NCBI GenBank assembly: GCA_009784525.1
Contig: WRBM01000021.1
Location: 1-34,775, forward strand
DNA: 34,775 nt
From: Erysipelotrichales bacterium
Lineage (GTDB): Bacteria > Bacillota_I > Bacilli_A > Acholeplasmatales > WRBM01
Direction: 5' to 3'
Position numbers and translations under genes: made by a program. The notes below the pieces were generated by a model. It had not been told where the DNA came from. It ran no database searches and was given only the letters and a program-made list of their open reading frames with translations. Position 1 is the first letter of the stretch, and each line of letters begins with the position of its first letter. This document shows, piece by piece, positions 1 to 6,064 of the stretch.

Positions 1-195
1 GCTAACCTGTAATCTTAAAGGTGCTGTTAGACCGCTATTCCTCAAACTCTGAATTACTTCATCGTCTTTGGGTTTACTTTTTGCCATTATATTTAAACTG
101 GCATTAATATCTGAATTAATAAGCTTTCCTGTTTTAGTCTGAAATAAGCGATTATTCACCTCGATTCTTGCTAAGAATATGAGGTTATTATAACA
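1..195 (-). pseudogene. C-terminal remnant of an IS200/IS605-family TnpB nuclease, running off the left edge
   Basis: Translating the minus strand gives an open frame from an in-frame TAG at 196-198 to the window edge. It contains the segment RLFQTKTGKLINSDINASLN, which matches the C-terminal part of TnpB/OrfB proteins: after the zinc finger these carry a 'G-L-F-x-(S/T)-K-x-G-x-x-I-N-(A/S)-D-(V/I)-N-(G/A)' block whose Asp belongs to the RuvC site. The following residues (…SLRNSGLTAPLRL) also fit the usual 'RG…P.R' tail. No start codon, RuvC-I/II motif or zinc finger lies upstream, so roughly the first 80% of the protein is missing. The 173-bp repeat at 206-378 lies directly upstream and may be the element's left end. 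Family recognition is by eye. The true 3' end is outside the window. Confidence 0.72.
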
Positions 196-205
196 CTAAA
201 ATCTA

Positions 206-378
206 GTAAAAACAAGAATTATTTTAAATTTTTTTCAGATTGAAAAAATGTTCTCGATAAAGAAAATAAAACTGTGGTTCTAGGGTTAAATTTGAGAAAA
301 ATTCTCTCCTATACGTGTGTGTAATATACATAATATTAATTATACATATTGTTATAAGATGAAAAAAGAAATTCCTAA
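206..378 (-). repeat. Dispersed repeat next to the TnpB remnant (copy 1)
   Basis: Read on the minus strand, this stretch begins TTAGGAATTTCTTTTTTCAT and ends AATTCTTGTTTTTAC. A similar sequence lies at 34644-34775 on the plus strand, with shared blocks at both ends and in the middle (ACAGTTTTATTT, CTTTATC, AGAAC). Copy 1 is about 40 bp longer in the middle. It abuts the TnpB remnant, so it may be the left end of a decayed or non-autonomous IS200/IS605 element. A 77-codon open frame overlaps it and the pdxS 3' end, but has no visible ribosome site and is not called. Confidence 0.6.
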
Positions 379-389
379 TGAATAAAAAA

Positions 390-1262
390 TTATTTCCCGC
401 GTTCCGCCATAATAATTTCAATCTCATCTTCATTGATTCCAACCATTGCTTCACCAAGATTTTCTGATAATTCGGCTAATTGTTTTGAATCGTTGAAATT
501 CGCAACTGCTTTAACAATAGCGGCTGCTCTTTTTGCTGGATCACCAGACTTAAAGATACCTGAACCTACAAATACGCCTTGGGCTCCTAATTTCATCATT
601 AAAACTGCATCAGCCGGAGTCGCAACACCACCTGCAGAAAAATTTACAACTGGCAAACGTCCGTTTTTATGAACATATTCCACTAAGCCATAAGAAACTT
701 GTAAGTCTTTAGCCTTTTGATATAATTCATCAGTTCTTAAAGATTGAATTAAGCGAATTTCACTCGTAATTGTGCGCATATGTCGAACTGCTTGAATGAT
801 ATCACCAGTTCCAGCCTCACCTTTAGTCCTGATCATTGCGGCACCTTCTTCAATCCGTCTTAAAGCCTCACCTAAATCTTTAGCCCCACAAACAAAAGGT
901 GTTTTAAAATCTCTTTTATTAACATGAAACTTATCATCAGCAGGTGATAAAACTTCACTTTCATCTATACAGTCAATGTTGATTGCTTCTAAAATTTCCG
1001 CTTCAACGAAATGTCCGATTCGGACTTTTGCCATAACTGGTATCTTTACACAAGCCTGGATTTCTTTAATCATTTTTGGATCGCTCATCCTTGAGACGCC
1101 ACCTGCAGCTCTAATATCAGCTGGAATCCGCTCTAAAGCCATTACAGCGCAAGCACCGGCTTTTTCAGCAATCCTTGCTTGTTCAGGAGTCGTCACATCC
1201 ATGATTACTCCGCCTTTTAATTTTTCAAGTTTACTTTGTAAAAGTTCATAATGTTGTTTCAT
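390..1262 (-). CDS. pdxS: Pyridoxal 5'-phosphate synthase lyase subunit PdxS
   Basis: PdxS makes pyridoxal 5'-phosphate from ribose 5-phosphate (or ribulose 5-phosphate), glyceraldehyde 3-phosphate and ammonia, the ammonia coming from the PdxT glutaminase. It is a cytosolic (beta/alpha)8 barrel. The 290-residue length is normal for the family. Visible signatures are [13 protein letters not shown] near the N-terminus (catalytic Asp), [13 protein letters not shown] (the Lys that binds the ribose phosphate), [14 protein letters not shown] (second Lys) and [13 protein letters not shown] plus [14 protein letters not shown] (phosphate site). The start at 1262 is chosen because it follows AAAGGA at good spacing and begins with the conserved MKQHYELL; an upstream in-frame ATG would add 26 unconserved residues. 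No pdxT is adjacent, although the pair is often together, so the glutaminase must be encoded elsewhere. The gene has its own promoter. Confidence 0.97.
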   Translation of the reverse strand: MKQHYELLQSKLEKLKGGVIMDVTTPEQARIAEKAGACAVMALERIPADIRAAGGVSRMSDPKMIKEIQACVKIPVMAKVRIGHFVEAEILEAINIDCIDESEVLSPADDKFHVNKRDFKTPFVCGAKDLGEALRRIEEGAAMIRTKGEAGTGDIIQAVRHMRTITSEIRLIQSLRTDELYQKAKDLQVSYGLVEYVHKNGRLPVVNFSAGGVATPADAVLMMKLGAQGVFVGSGIFKSGDPAKRAAAIVKAVANFNDSKQLAELSENLGEAMVGINEDEIEIIMAERGK

Positions 1263-1291
1263 ATAGTTATTCCTTTCATAACAGTTTAATT

Positions 1292-1320
1292 TTATCATAT
1301 TAATAAGAAAAAATCTAGAC
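1292..1320 (-). promoter_or_regulatory. Promoter of pdxS
   Basis: Read on the minus strand, TTGTCT (1315-1320) and TATGAT (1292-1297) are separated by exactly 17 bp, a sigma-A-type promoter about 30 bp upstream of the pdxS start codon. Confidence 0.6.
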
Positions 1321-1422
1321 AATAATGCGTATTTATGCAAAAATCTTTATAACTACTTTAGAAACTATAAAAGACTAAAAATCAAGAAAATACGGCTAAG
1401 CAATAACATAACCATTTTTGTC

Positions 1423-1439
1423 CTGTCGACATTTGTCGG
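1423..1439 (+). promoter_or_regulatory. TGTCGA-type direct repeat, candidate activator site upstream of the Ig-like protein gene
   Basis: The sequence CTGTCGACATTTGTCGG holds two TGTCG units spaced 10 bp apart. It ends 33 bp before the -10 box of the gene at 1572. The same 17-bp pattern, with the same 33-bp gap, occurs upstream of the giant surface protein (11799-11815), and a relative occurs upstream of the CotH-like gene (33198-33214). A direct repeat with a one-turn period just upstream of a -35 is the usual layout for OmpR/PhoB-family activators. The regulator is not identified. Confidence 0.55.
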
Positions 1440-1449
1440 GCGCTTTTTG

Positions 1450-1478
1450 TTGAAGTTTGTAGTTTTTCATGCTATCAT
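1450..1478 (+). promoter_or_regulatory. Promoter of the secreted Ig-like protein gene
   Basis: TTGAAG (1450-1455) and TATCAT (1473-1478) are separated by 17 bp. Transcription would start near 1485, giving a leader of about 87 nt. The same 309-bp gap between pdxS and this gene also holds the pdxS promoter, the direct repeat and the cre-like palindrome. Confidence 0.6.
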
Positions 1479-1491
1479 GTAAGCGATTACT
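1478..1491. promoter_or_regulatory. CcpA/LacI-family operator (cre-like)
   Basis: TGTAAGCGATTACT fits the catabolite-responsive element consensus TGWNANCGNTNWCA at all fixed positions but the last. It overlaps the -10/start-point area, a typical place for repression. A related palindrome sits at the same place relative to the promoter of the giant gene (11733-11748). Confidence 0.5.
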
Positions 1492-1571
1492 TTTCGACTA
1501 GTTTTTGTCAGATTGGGGGTAGAAAATTAAAAGACACAGCCTAAGTAATTAAAAAATATAAGGAGAAAAAA

Positions 1572-2615
1572 ATGAGAAAAATAAGAAAATTATGGGTTTT
1601 TGCTTTAGCGCTTTTAGCTTTACCGTTAGTTCTTTCTAATGGAAGTGTTGAAGCAACTGGTGGCCAATTTACCGGTTGGGTATTCTCAGGAAATGGCAAC
1701 GATTATCGTCTTTATACTACTGGAATTAGGCTTAATGGAGAGCCAATAAACAGAGCAATGGTAGGTTATCGTATTAATGATAATGCTGCATATTATTATC
1801 TAAGATGGGAAGGAGCAACTCCTACTGGCTTTGCAAGAGTTTTCCAATATGCCGAAAGAGAACATGGTGGTATGGAAGGTGGCATACTTTTTGCATTGGA
1901 TATTACTCTAGCTCAAGGCGAATCAACACGTCTTTCTATGTCAACTCTTAACTGGGGATCAATTAACGGGATTCGTTATACAGTTGTTCCTCAAGTTCAA
2001 GTAAATTTAGTTGCGGATCCTTGGAATCATCTTGCAGGTACTGAAGTAACTATGAATAATGGTTCGCGTCATTGGAACCGTATGACCCAAGGTTTCACTA
2101 GAATTTTATATATTGGCGAACCTGGTGAATTTCTATCAAGACGTAACTTTAACTTTACTTCTTCTAATCCTGCAGTCGCAACTGTCACTGAGTATGGAAC
2201 AGTCTTTGCTCGCTCACCTGGAACTACAACAATAACTGCGCTTTCTGATAATACAGCTCAAATCGGTTCAATAACAATTACTGTTTTACCTGATAATTCA
2301 CAAGTTCAAAGAATTATTGTTTTAACTACTGATACAAGGCTTGGTGGCGATCAAGGTTCACAAGTAACAAGTGGTTTAGGTTTACCTGGCGAAAGAACAG
2401 TTAATGTTGATATGACAAGACACATTTCTTTTAGCGGACAAGTACCTTCACCTTTAATCCAAGATTATATTTGGCTTAGTAGTGATCCTTCAATCGCAAC
2501 TATAAGTCAATTTGGTACAATAACTGCGATTAGACCTGGGACTGTAACAATTACTGGTGTTTTCAGATATAACCATCGTTTTAGTGGTTCTATTGTGATT
2601 ACTGTATTACCATAA
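1572..2615 (+). CDS. Secreted protein with two bacterial Ig-like (BIG2-type) domains
   Basis: The 347-residue product starts with a clear Sec signal peptide (basic MRKIRK, hydrophobic stretch to about residue 22, likely cleavage after SVEA near 28). Residues 30-150 form an unrecognised, aromatic- and Gly-rich beta-like region. Two Ig-like modules follow, near residues 180-240 and 290-347. Each shows the BIG2 hallmark 'S-x-(N/D)-P-(A/S)-(V/I)-A-T-(V/I)-…-G-T-(V/I)-x-A-…-P-G-T-x-T-I-T' and ends in ITVLP. There is no cell-wall sorting motif, C-terminal membrane helix or enzymatic motif, so it is probably a secreted or loosely attached adhesive or structural protein. AAGGAG lies at good spacing before the ATG. 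It is monocistronic, with its own promoter and a terminator directly after. The N-terminal region remains unassigned. Confidence 0.88.
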   Translation: MRKIRKLWVFALALLALPLVLSNGSVEATGGQFTGWVFSGNGNDYRLYTTGIRLNGEPINRAMVGYRINDNAAYYYLRWEGATPTGFARVFQYAEREHGGMEGGILFALDITLAQGESTRLSMSTLNWGSINGIRYTVVPQVQVNLVADPWNHLAGTEVTMNNGSRHWNRMTQGFTRILYIGEPGEFLSRRNFNFTSSNPAVATVTEYGTVFARSPGTTTITALSDNTAQIGSITITVLPDNSQVQRIIVLTTDTRLGGDQGSQVTSGLGLPGERTVNVDMTRHISFSGQVPSPLIQDYIWLSSDPSIATISQFGTITAIRPGTVTITGVFRYNHRFSGSIVITVLP

Positions 2616-2643
2616 TCAATTTATATTTTAATTAATTATTAAA

Positions 2644-2684
2644 GGATTAAGTCTAAGTATCTACTTGGCTTAATTCTTTTTTTT
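2644..2684 (+). terminator. Rho-independent terminator after the Ig-like protein gene
   Basis: An imperfect stem pairs ATTAAG…AAGTA with TACTTGGCTTAAT across a 2-nt loop and a small bulge. A run of eight T follows. It starts 30 bp after the stop codon. Confidence 0.75.
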
Positions 2685-2702
2685 ATATTAGTAATTAAAA
2701 AC

Positions 2703-2734
2703 AAAAAACTATCCTTAAATTTAATTAAGAATAG
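2703..2734 (-). terminator. Terminator for the minus-strand exported-protein cluster
   Basis: On the minus strand, CTATTCTTAA and TTAAGGATAG form a 10-bp stem (one mismatch) with a 6-nt loop, followed by TTTTTTG. It lies about 85 bp after the stop codon at 2819 and faces the plus-strand terminator, so the two convergent units are separated. Confidence 0.7.
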
Positions 2735-2818
2735 CCTTCTTTCAATGTATTAAGCGACTGATTTTTACAAAATGCGACATTATAAATTTGAAAAATAAAA
2801 AGATTTTTTATATTTGGG

Positions 2819-3298
2819 TTAATTCAAATATTCTAACTCATTGAATTCTTTTAAAAATGCTAGCGGTATATCAAAGCCTTCTTCCAAGAGTTCCATAAAA
2901 AATGCCATTCCCATCGGAAGTGCTAACCCACAGACTGTACAAAATGCCATATTTGAAGACCAGTCAAAAAACCAACTATGCCTTTCAAAAAAGTAATCCC
3001 CACAATCCCAACAAATAAACCAATGATAAGTGTTACAAAACGGCTCTAAAACATGATTACAAACATGAACGTATCTTGACCACATTCTATGTGCATGCAC
3101 ACTCCAGTTCGCTGCATTTCGATAAGCATTTAAACTAGTTACATCTGGCACACTTATTGATAAATTTGGATGGGTATTAGCTAAAAAGTTACTTCCTGCT
3201 CTCGTTTCATTTTGATGTGCAGTACGAGCCCTTAAGAGATCAACTGTTTGTAAATGAACAGAATCTCTAAATACGTTATCGCCTAATAAAGAAACCAA
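2819..3298 (-). CDS. C-terminal half of a split exported protein, with zinc-ribbon-like cysteines
   Basis: This 159-residue frame overlaps the end of the preceding frame by 23 nt, in a different register. It begins at TTG, preceded by AGGAG at good spacing, so translational coupling is possible. However, an in-frame continuation of the upstream protein across the junction (…LFIG then EKDLVSLLGDN) looks natural, so a frameshifted single gene is the simpler reading. On its own it has no signal peptide. Its second half carries paired cysteines, C-N-H…C-N, then ICWDCG and FCTVCG, arranged like a zinc ribbon or disulfide knot. No family was recognised. Only a read-level check or a full-length homologue can tell a real split, a programmed shift and a pseudogene apart. 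Confidence 0.55.
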   Translation of the reverse strand: MVSLLGDNVFRDSVHLQTVDLLRARTAHQNETRAGSNFLANTHPNLSISVPDVTSLNAYRNAANWSVHAHRMWSRYVHVCNHVLEPFCNTYHWFICWDCGDYFFERHSWFFDWSSNMAFCTVCGLALPMGMAFFMELLEEGFDIPLAFLKEFNELEYLN

Positions 3299-3743
3299 AT
3301 CTTTCTCCTATAAAAAGATATTCACCACGATGAACAAATAATTCTCTTGGGATAATTTGCGTAATAGGGTGAGAGCCTGATTCAAAAGTTTCTGTAGCGC
3401 TCTCCATTTGATTTAATAATTCGGTTGATATAGTTCTTCCTGTTAAATATTCGGCTCTTGTTTCCCATCCAACAGCACGTTGATTAAGCGCCGCAACCTC
3501 AGCAAGACGTTCCGGTGTCATATCAAAGACCCATTCCCATATCGGTTGAACTCCTTCATTTTCTGGAAAAGAATAAATTTCTGACATATAATTTCGATGT
3601 GTCTTATTTAAATGGTTTTGTAAATCGTCATTATTTGCGTTTAATATATTATTTGAATTTACTGATAGTAAACCCATAAATACAACTAGACAAATTAAAA
3701 TGCAAAACATTATTTTTTTATTTATACTTTTTATCCTGTTCAT
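3276..3743 (-). CDS. N-terminal half of a split exported protein
   Basis: The 155-residue frame begins with a signal peptide or membrane anchor (basic MNRIKSINKK, then a hydrophobic run to about residue 28). An acidic, helical-looking region follows (…DMTPERLAEVAALNQRA…) with no recognised domain. It ends in FIGERFGFFIRR just where the next frame takes over, which suggests that the last few residues are read out of the original register. The start is supported by GGAG before the ATG. It lies 30 bp downstream of the frameshifted BspA-like gene and is probably co-transcribed with it. Together with 2819-3298 it would make a protein of about 308 residues. Function unknown. Confidence 0.6.
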   Translation of the reverse strand: MNRIKSINKKIMFCILICLVVFMGLLSVNSNNILNANNDDLQNHLNKTHRNYMSEIYSFPENEGVQPIWEWVFDMTPERLAEVAALNQRAVGWETRAEYLTGRTISTELLNQMESATETFESGSHPITQIIPRELFVHRGEYLFIGERFGFFIRR

Positions 3744-3773
3744 TTTCTTATCTCCTGCTAATATTTTATTTTT

Positions 3774-4693
3774 CTATATCTGCGTGCTTGCACTCCAATT
3801 CCAAACAATAGTAGCATTGTGATTAACTACTACAACTCCCCTTAGTTCACTACGACCTTCTACGTATATTGTTTGATGACTCCCCCACCCATAAAAGGCA
3901 AAACTGCTTACATATGTCACACTAATTGGTATAATAAAACTTGAAAGCGATTCCACATCTCTAAACGCAAGAGAGCTTATCATCTCTAAATTTGAACCTT
4001 TTTCTTGATGAATTTCTTTTAAATTTGTTCCAATAAATGCATACATTCCAATCATTCTTAAAGATGCCGGAAACCTAATCCATTCTAAACTAGATCCAAC
4101 AAAAGCACCACGGTCTATTGAATATAATTCGCTATTTGGCTCAAAATCTACTTTTATAAGGTTCTTCGTCTGAGAAAAAGCTCTCCTTCCTATCCATTCT
4201 AAACTTCTTGGAAGCACAATGCTTTCAAGACCTGAATTTTCAAAAGCGCCTTCAGGACGTTCTCCAAATGATCCCCCTAAAACATCTCCACCACTCACAA
4301 TAGCCCTCAATCTACTATTACTTTCAAATTCAATACTTCTCATGTTAATTGTATCTTTAAAAGCCCATGAGTGAATAGTTTCAATGGTGTTAGGGATAAA
4401 AGCACTTTTTATATCTTCGTTTCCTAAAAAGCACTGTAATTTATCGCAATTACGTCCAACCCTCTATGTCTGGCTGGAATTGCTAAATGTCCTTCACTAT
4501 CAGGCACGCCCCCAGTAACAACAAAGAAATCGTCTACTTGAACAAAAGTAAAATCAATATTTTCTGCACTGCAACCGTTAAGCCCTACAATCATAAGTAA
4601 AAACATTATTGAAAGTACTATTCCAATAATAACTTTTTTCATTGTAAGAAGCATTGTTATGTTCGCACTAAACATATTATTATTATTCAACAT
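3774..4693 (-). pseudogene. BspA-like leucine-rich-repeat lipoprotein, second copy, with a one-base frameshift
   Basis: This is a tandem paralogue of the intact gene at 4826-5746, similar over its whole length. It has the same signal peptide and lipobox (VGLNGC), then LRR_5/BspA-type repeats (SLEWIGRRAFSQTKNL, SLRMIGMYAFIGTNL). Translation stops after about 89 codons at …INYSAF because the run after GC has five T where the frame needs six; one more T restores the frame, and the rest (4424-3774) is free of stops. The start at 4693 is an ATG after GGAGGTGATC, a near-perfect match to the 16S anti-Shine-Dalgarno. The very strong ribosome site and otherwise intact frame argue that the break is recent, reversible by slippage at the T-run, or a sequencing error. 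The partial product would be a lipid-anchored stub. Confidence 0.75.
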
Positions 4694-4731
4694 GATCACC
4701 TCCACCCTAAATCAAATTTTATTACCTTAAT

Positions 4732-4742
4732 ATTATATTATA
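4732..4742 (-). promoter_or_regulatory. Promoter core (-10 region) of the frameshifted lipoprotein gene
   Basis: Overlapping TATAAT boxes lie about 40 bp upstream of the start. The surrounding block (AAGAACTAGTATTTAA… TTTATAATATAAT on the minus strand) is nearly the same as that upstream of the intact copy, so the promoter was duplicated with the gene. The -35 is weak. Confidence 0.5.
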
Positions 4743-4825
4743 AAGTAACATTAAATACTAGTTCTTAATTAATATAAATAATTTGCCAATTATTTCAAAG
4801 AAGGTTGAAAAATTGTCGTATTTTT

Positions 4826-5746
4826 TTATAAATATACTGGGGCATTCCAAATAATGGTAGCACTATTGTTCGGACCTGGTAACCCCAATAATTCGCTCCG
4901 CTCTTCTACATATATTGTTTGATGACTTTCCCACCCATAAAAAACAAAAGTGGATAATTCTATGACACTAGTAGGTATTATAAAGCTTATAAGTGATGTA
5001 GTATTCCGAAATGCATTAGACTCAATTCGCTCTAAATTGGAACCTTGCTCTTGAACAATCTTGCTTAAGTTTGAACTCAAGCTAAATGCACTCATTCCAA
5101 TTACTCGCAAGGATGCTGGAAATCTAATCCACTCAATACTTGAATTTGCAAATGCTGCAAATGCTATTGTGTCTAACAAACTATTTGTTTCAAAATCAAC
5201 TCTTTCTAGGTTTTTAGTGCCTAAAAAAGACTGTCTCCCAATCCATTCTAAACTTCTTGGAAGCACCATACTCTCAATACCTGAATTTTCAAAAGCGCCT
5301 GCATCACGCTCACCAATAGTGCCGTTTAAAACATCTCCACCACTGACAATAGCCCTTAGTCTGCTATTACTTTCAAACTCTATACTTCTCATGTTAATTG
5401 TATCTTTAAAAGCCCATGAGTGAATGCTTTCAATTGTATTAGGTATAAACGCACTTTTTATCTCTTCATTCCCCAAAAAGGCACTGTAGTTTATCATAAT
5501 TACATCAATGCCCCTATGTCTAGCGGGTATTTTCAAATGACCTTCACTATCTGGCGCACCTCCTGTTACAGCATAAAATTCGCCTACTCTTACAAAAGTA
5601 AAATCCCTATTCTCTGCACTGCAACCACTAAGCCCTACAATCATAAGTAAAAACATTATTGAAAGTACTATTCCAATAATAACTTTTTTCATTGTAGGGA
5701 GCATTATTATGTTCGTACTAAACTTATTATTTTTTTTATTCAACAA
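4826..5746 (-). CDS. BspA-like leucine-rich-repeat surface lipoprotein (intact copy)
   Basis: The product is 306 residues long if read from the TTG at 5746, which aligns with the ATG of the paralogue and follows GGTGGAG; a GTG four codons earlier lies inside that ribosome site. The signal peptide has an unusually long N-region and ends in a lipobox, VGLSGC, with lipidated Cys at about residue 42 (24 if read from the internal MKK). Mature residues about 70-290 form LRR_5/BspA-type repeats with the typical 'F-x-x-S-S-I-E-W-I-R-F-P-A-S-L-x-x-I-G-x-x-A-F' pattern (for example RSLEWIGRQSF, SIEWIRFPASLRVIGMSAF). Such proteins usually mediate adhesion or surface binding. No enzymatic motif is visible. 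It lies immediately upstream of its frameshifted copy and has its own promoter. Confidence 0.88.
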   Translation of the reverse strand: MLNKKNNKFSTNIIMLPTMKKVIIGIVLSIMFLLMIVGLSGCSAENRDFTFVRVGEFYAVTGGAPDSEGHLKIPARHRGIDVIMINYSAFLGNEEIKSAFIPNTIESIHSWAFKDTINMRSIEFESNSRLRAIVSGGDVLNGTIGERDAGAFENSGIESMVLPRSLEWIGRQSFLGTKNLERVDFETNSLLDTIAFAAFANSSIEWIRFPASLRVIGMSAFSLSSNLSKIVQEQGSNLERIESNAFRNTTSLISFIIPTSVIELSTFVFYGWESHQTIYVEERSELLGLPGPNNSATIIWNAPVYL

Positions 5747-5783
5747 GATTATCTCCACCCTAAATTAAACTTTATTACCTAAC

Positions 5784-5794
5784 ATTATATTATA
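5784..5794 (-). promoter_or_regulatory. Promoter core (-10 region) of the intact BspA-like lipoprotein gene
   Basis: Two overlapping TATAAT boxes (minus strand) lie about 40 bp upstream of the TTG start. The flanking sequence is shared with the paralogue's promoter. No good -35 is seen. Confidence 0.5.
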
Positions 5795-5837
5795 AAATTA
5801 CTTTAAATGCTAGTTCTTTAGCTCATAATTTGTCGGC

Positions 5838-5867
5838 ATGAATAATATGATAAACAAAATTATTCAT
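5838..5867. repeat. Inverted repeat upstream of the lipoprotein promoter
   Basis: ATGAATAAT and ATTATTCAT form a perfect 9-bp inverted repeat around a 12-bp spacer, about 45 bp upstream of the -10 box. It could be an operator. There is no T-run on either side, so it is not a terminator. The rest of 5759-6000 shows nothing recognisable besides the 16-mer at 5978 and a lone TTTGTCGG half-site at 5829. Confidence 0.35.
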
Positions 5868-5977
5868 ATAAGGATTTTTGTGTGTTCTTTCGCACTTTTT
5901 GTTTCCTTATCTATCTAACCCAACTACTTGGTTATTAAACAATAAAGTTTCTTCTTGCCTTTCTAGATATGAATTTC

Positions 5978-5993
5978 AAATAGAAATTCCTAA
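5978..5993 (-). repeat. 16-mer shared with the edge repeats
   Basis: On the minus strand this reads TTAGGAATTTCTATTT, identical to the beginning of the repeat at 34644 and one base different from that at 378. The similarity stops there, so it is either a short remnant of the same element or chance in AT-rich DNA. Confidence 0.3.
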
Positions 5994-5995
5994 GA

Positions 5996-6044
5996 AACGA
6001 AAAAGACTGTAATTTTTCTAGCATTAGCTAAATAATTACAGTCT
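5996..6044 (-). terminator. Terminator of the giant surface-protein gene
   Basis: AGACTGTAATT (6004-6014) and AATTACAGTCT (6034-6044) form a perfect 11-bp stem. On the minus strand TTTTTCG follows. It begins 20 bp past the stop codon. Confidence 0.8.
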
Positions 6045-6064
6045 CTTATTTAAATCAAATGACT

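Noticed and set aside
224-457. 77-codon open frame on the minus strand over the pdxS end
   Set aside because: No ribosome site, overlaps the pdxS 3' end in another frame, and lies mostly in the dispersed repeat.
5870-5920. Possible hairpin AAGGATTTTTGTG…CACTTTTTGTTTCCTT
   Set aside because: Only the end bases and the GTG/CAC core pair; the T-rich arms face each other and cannot pair.
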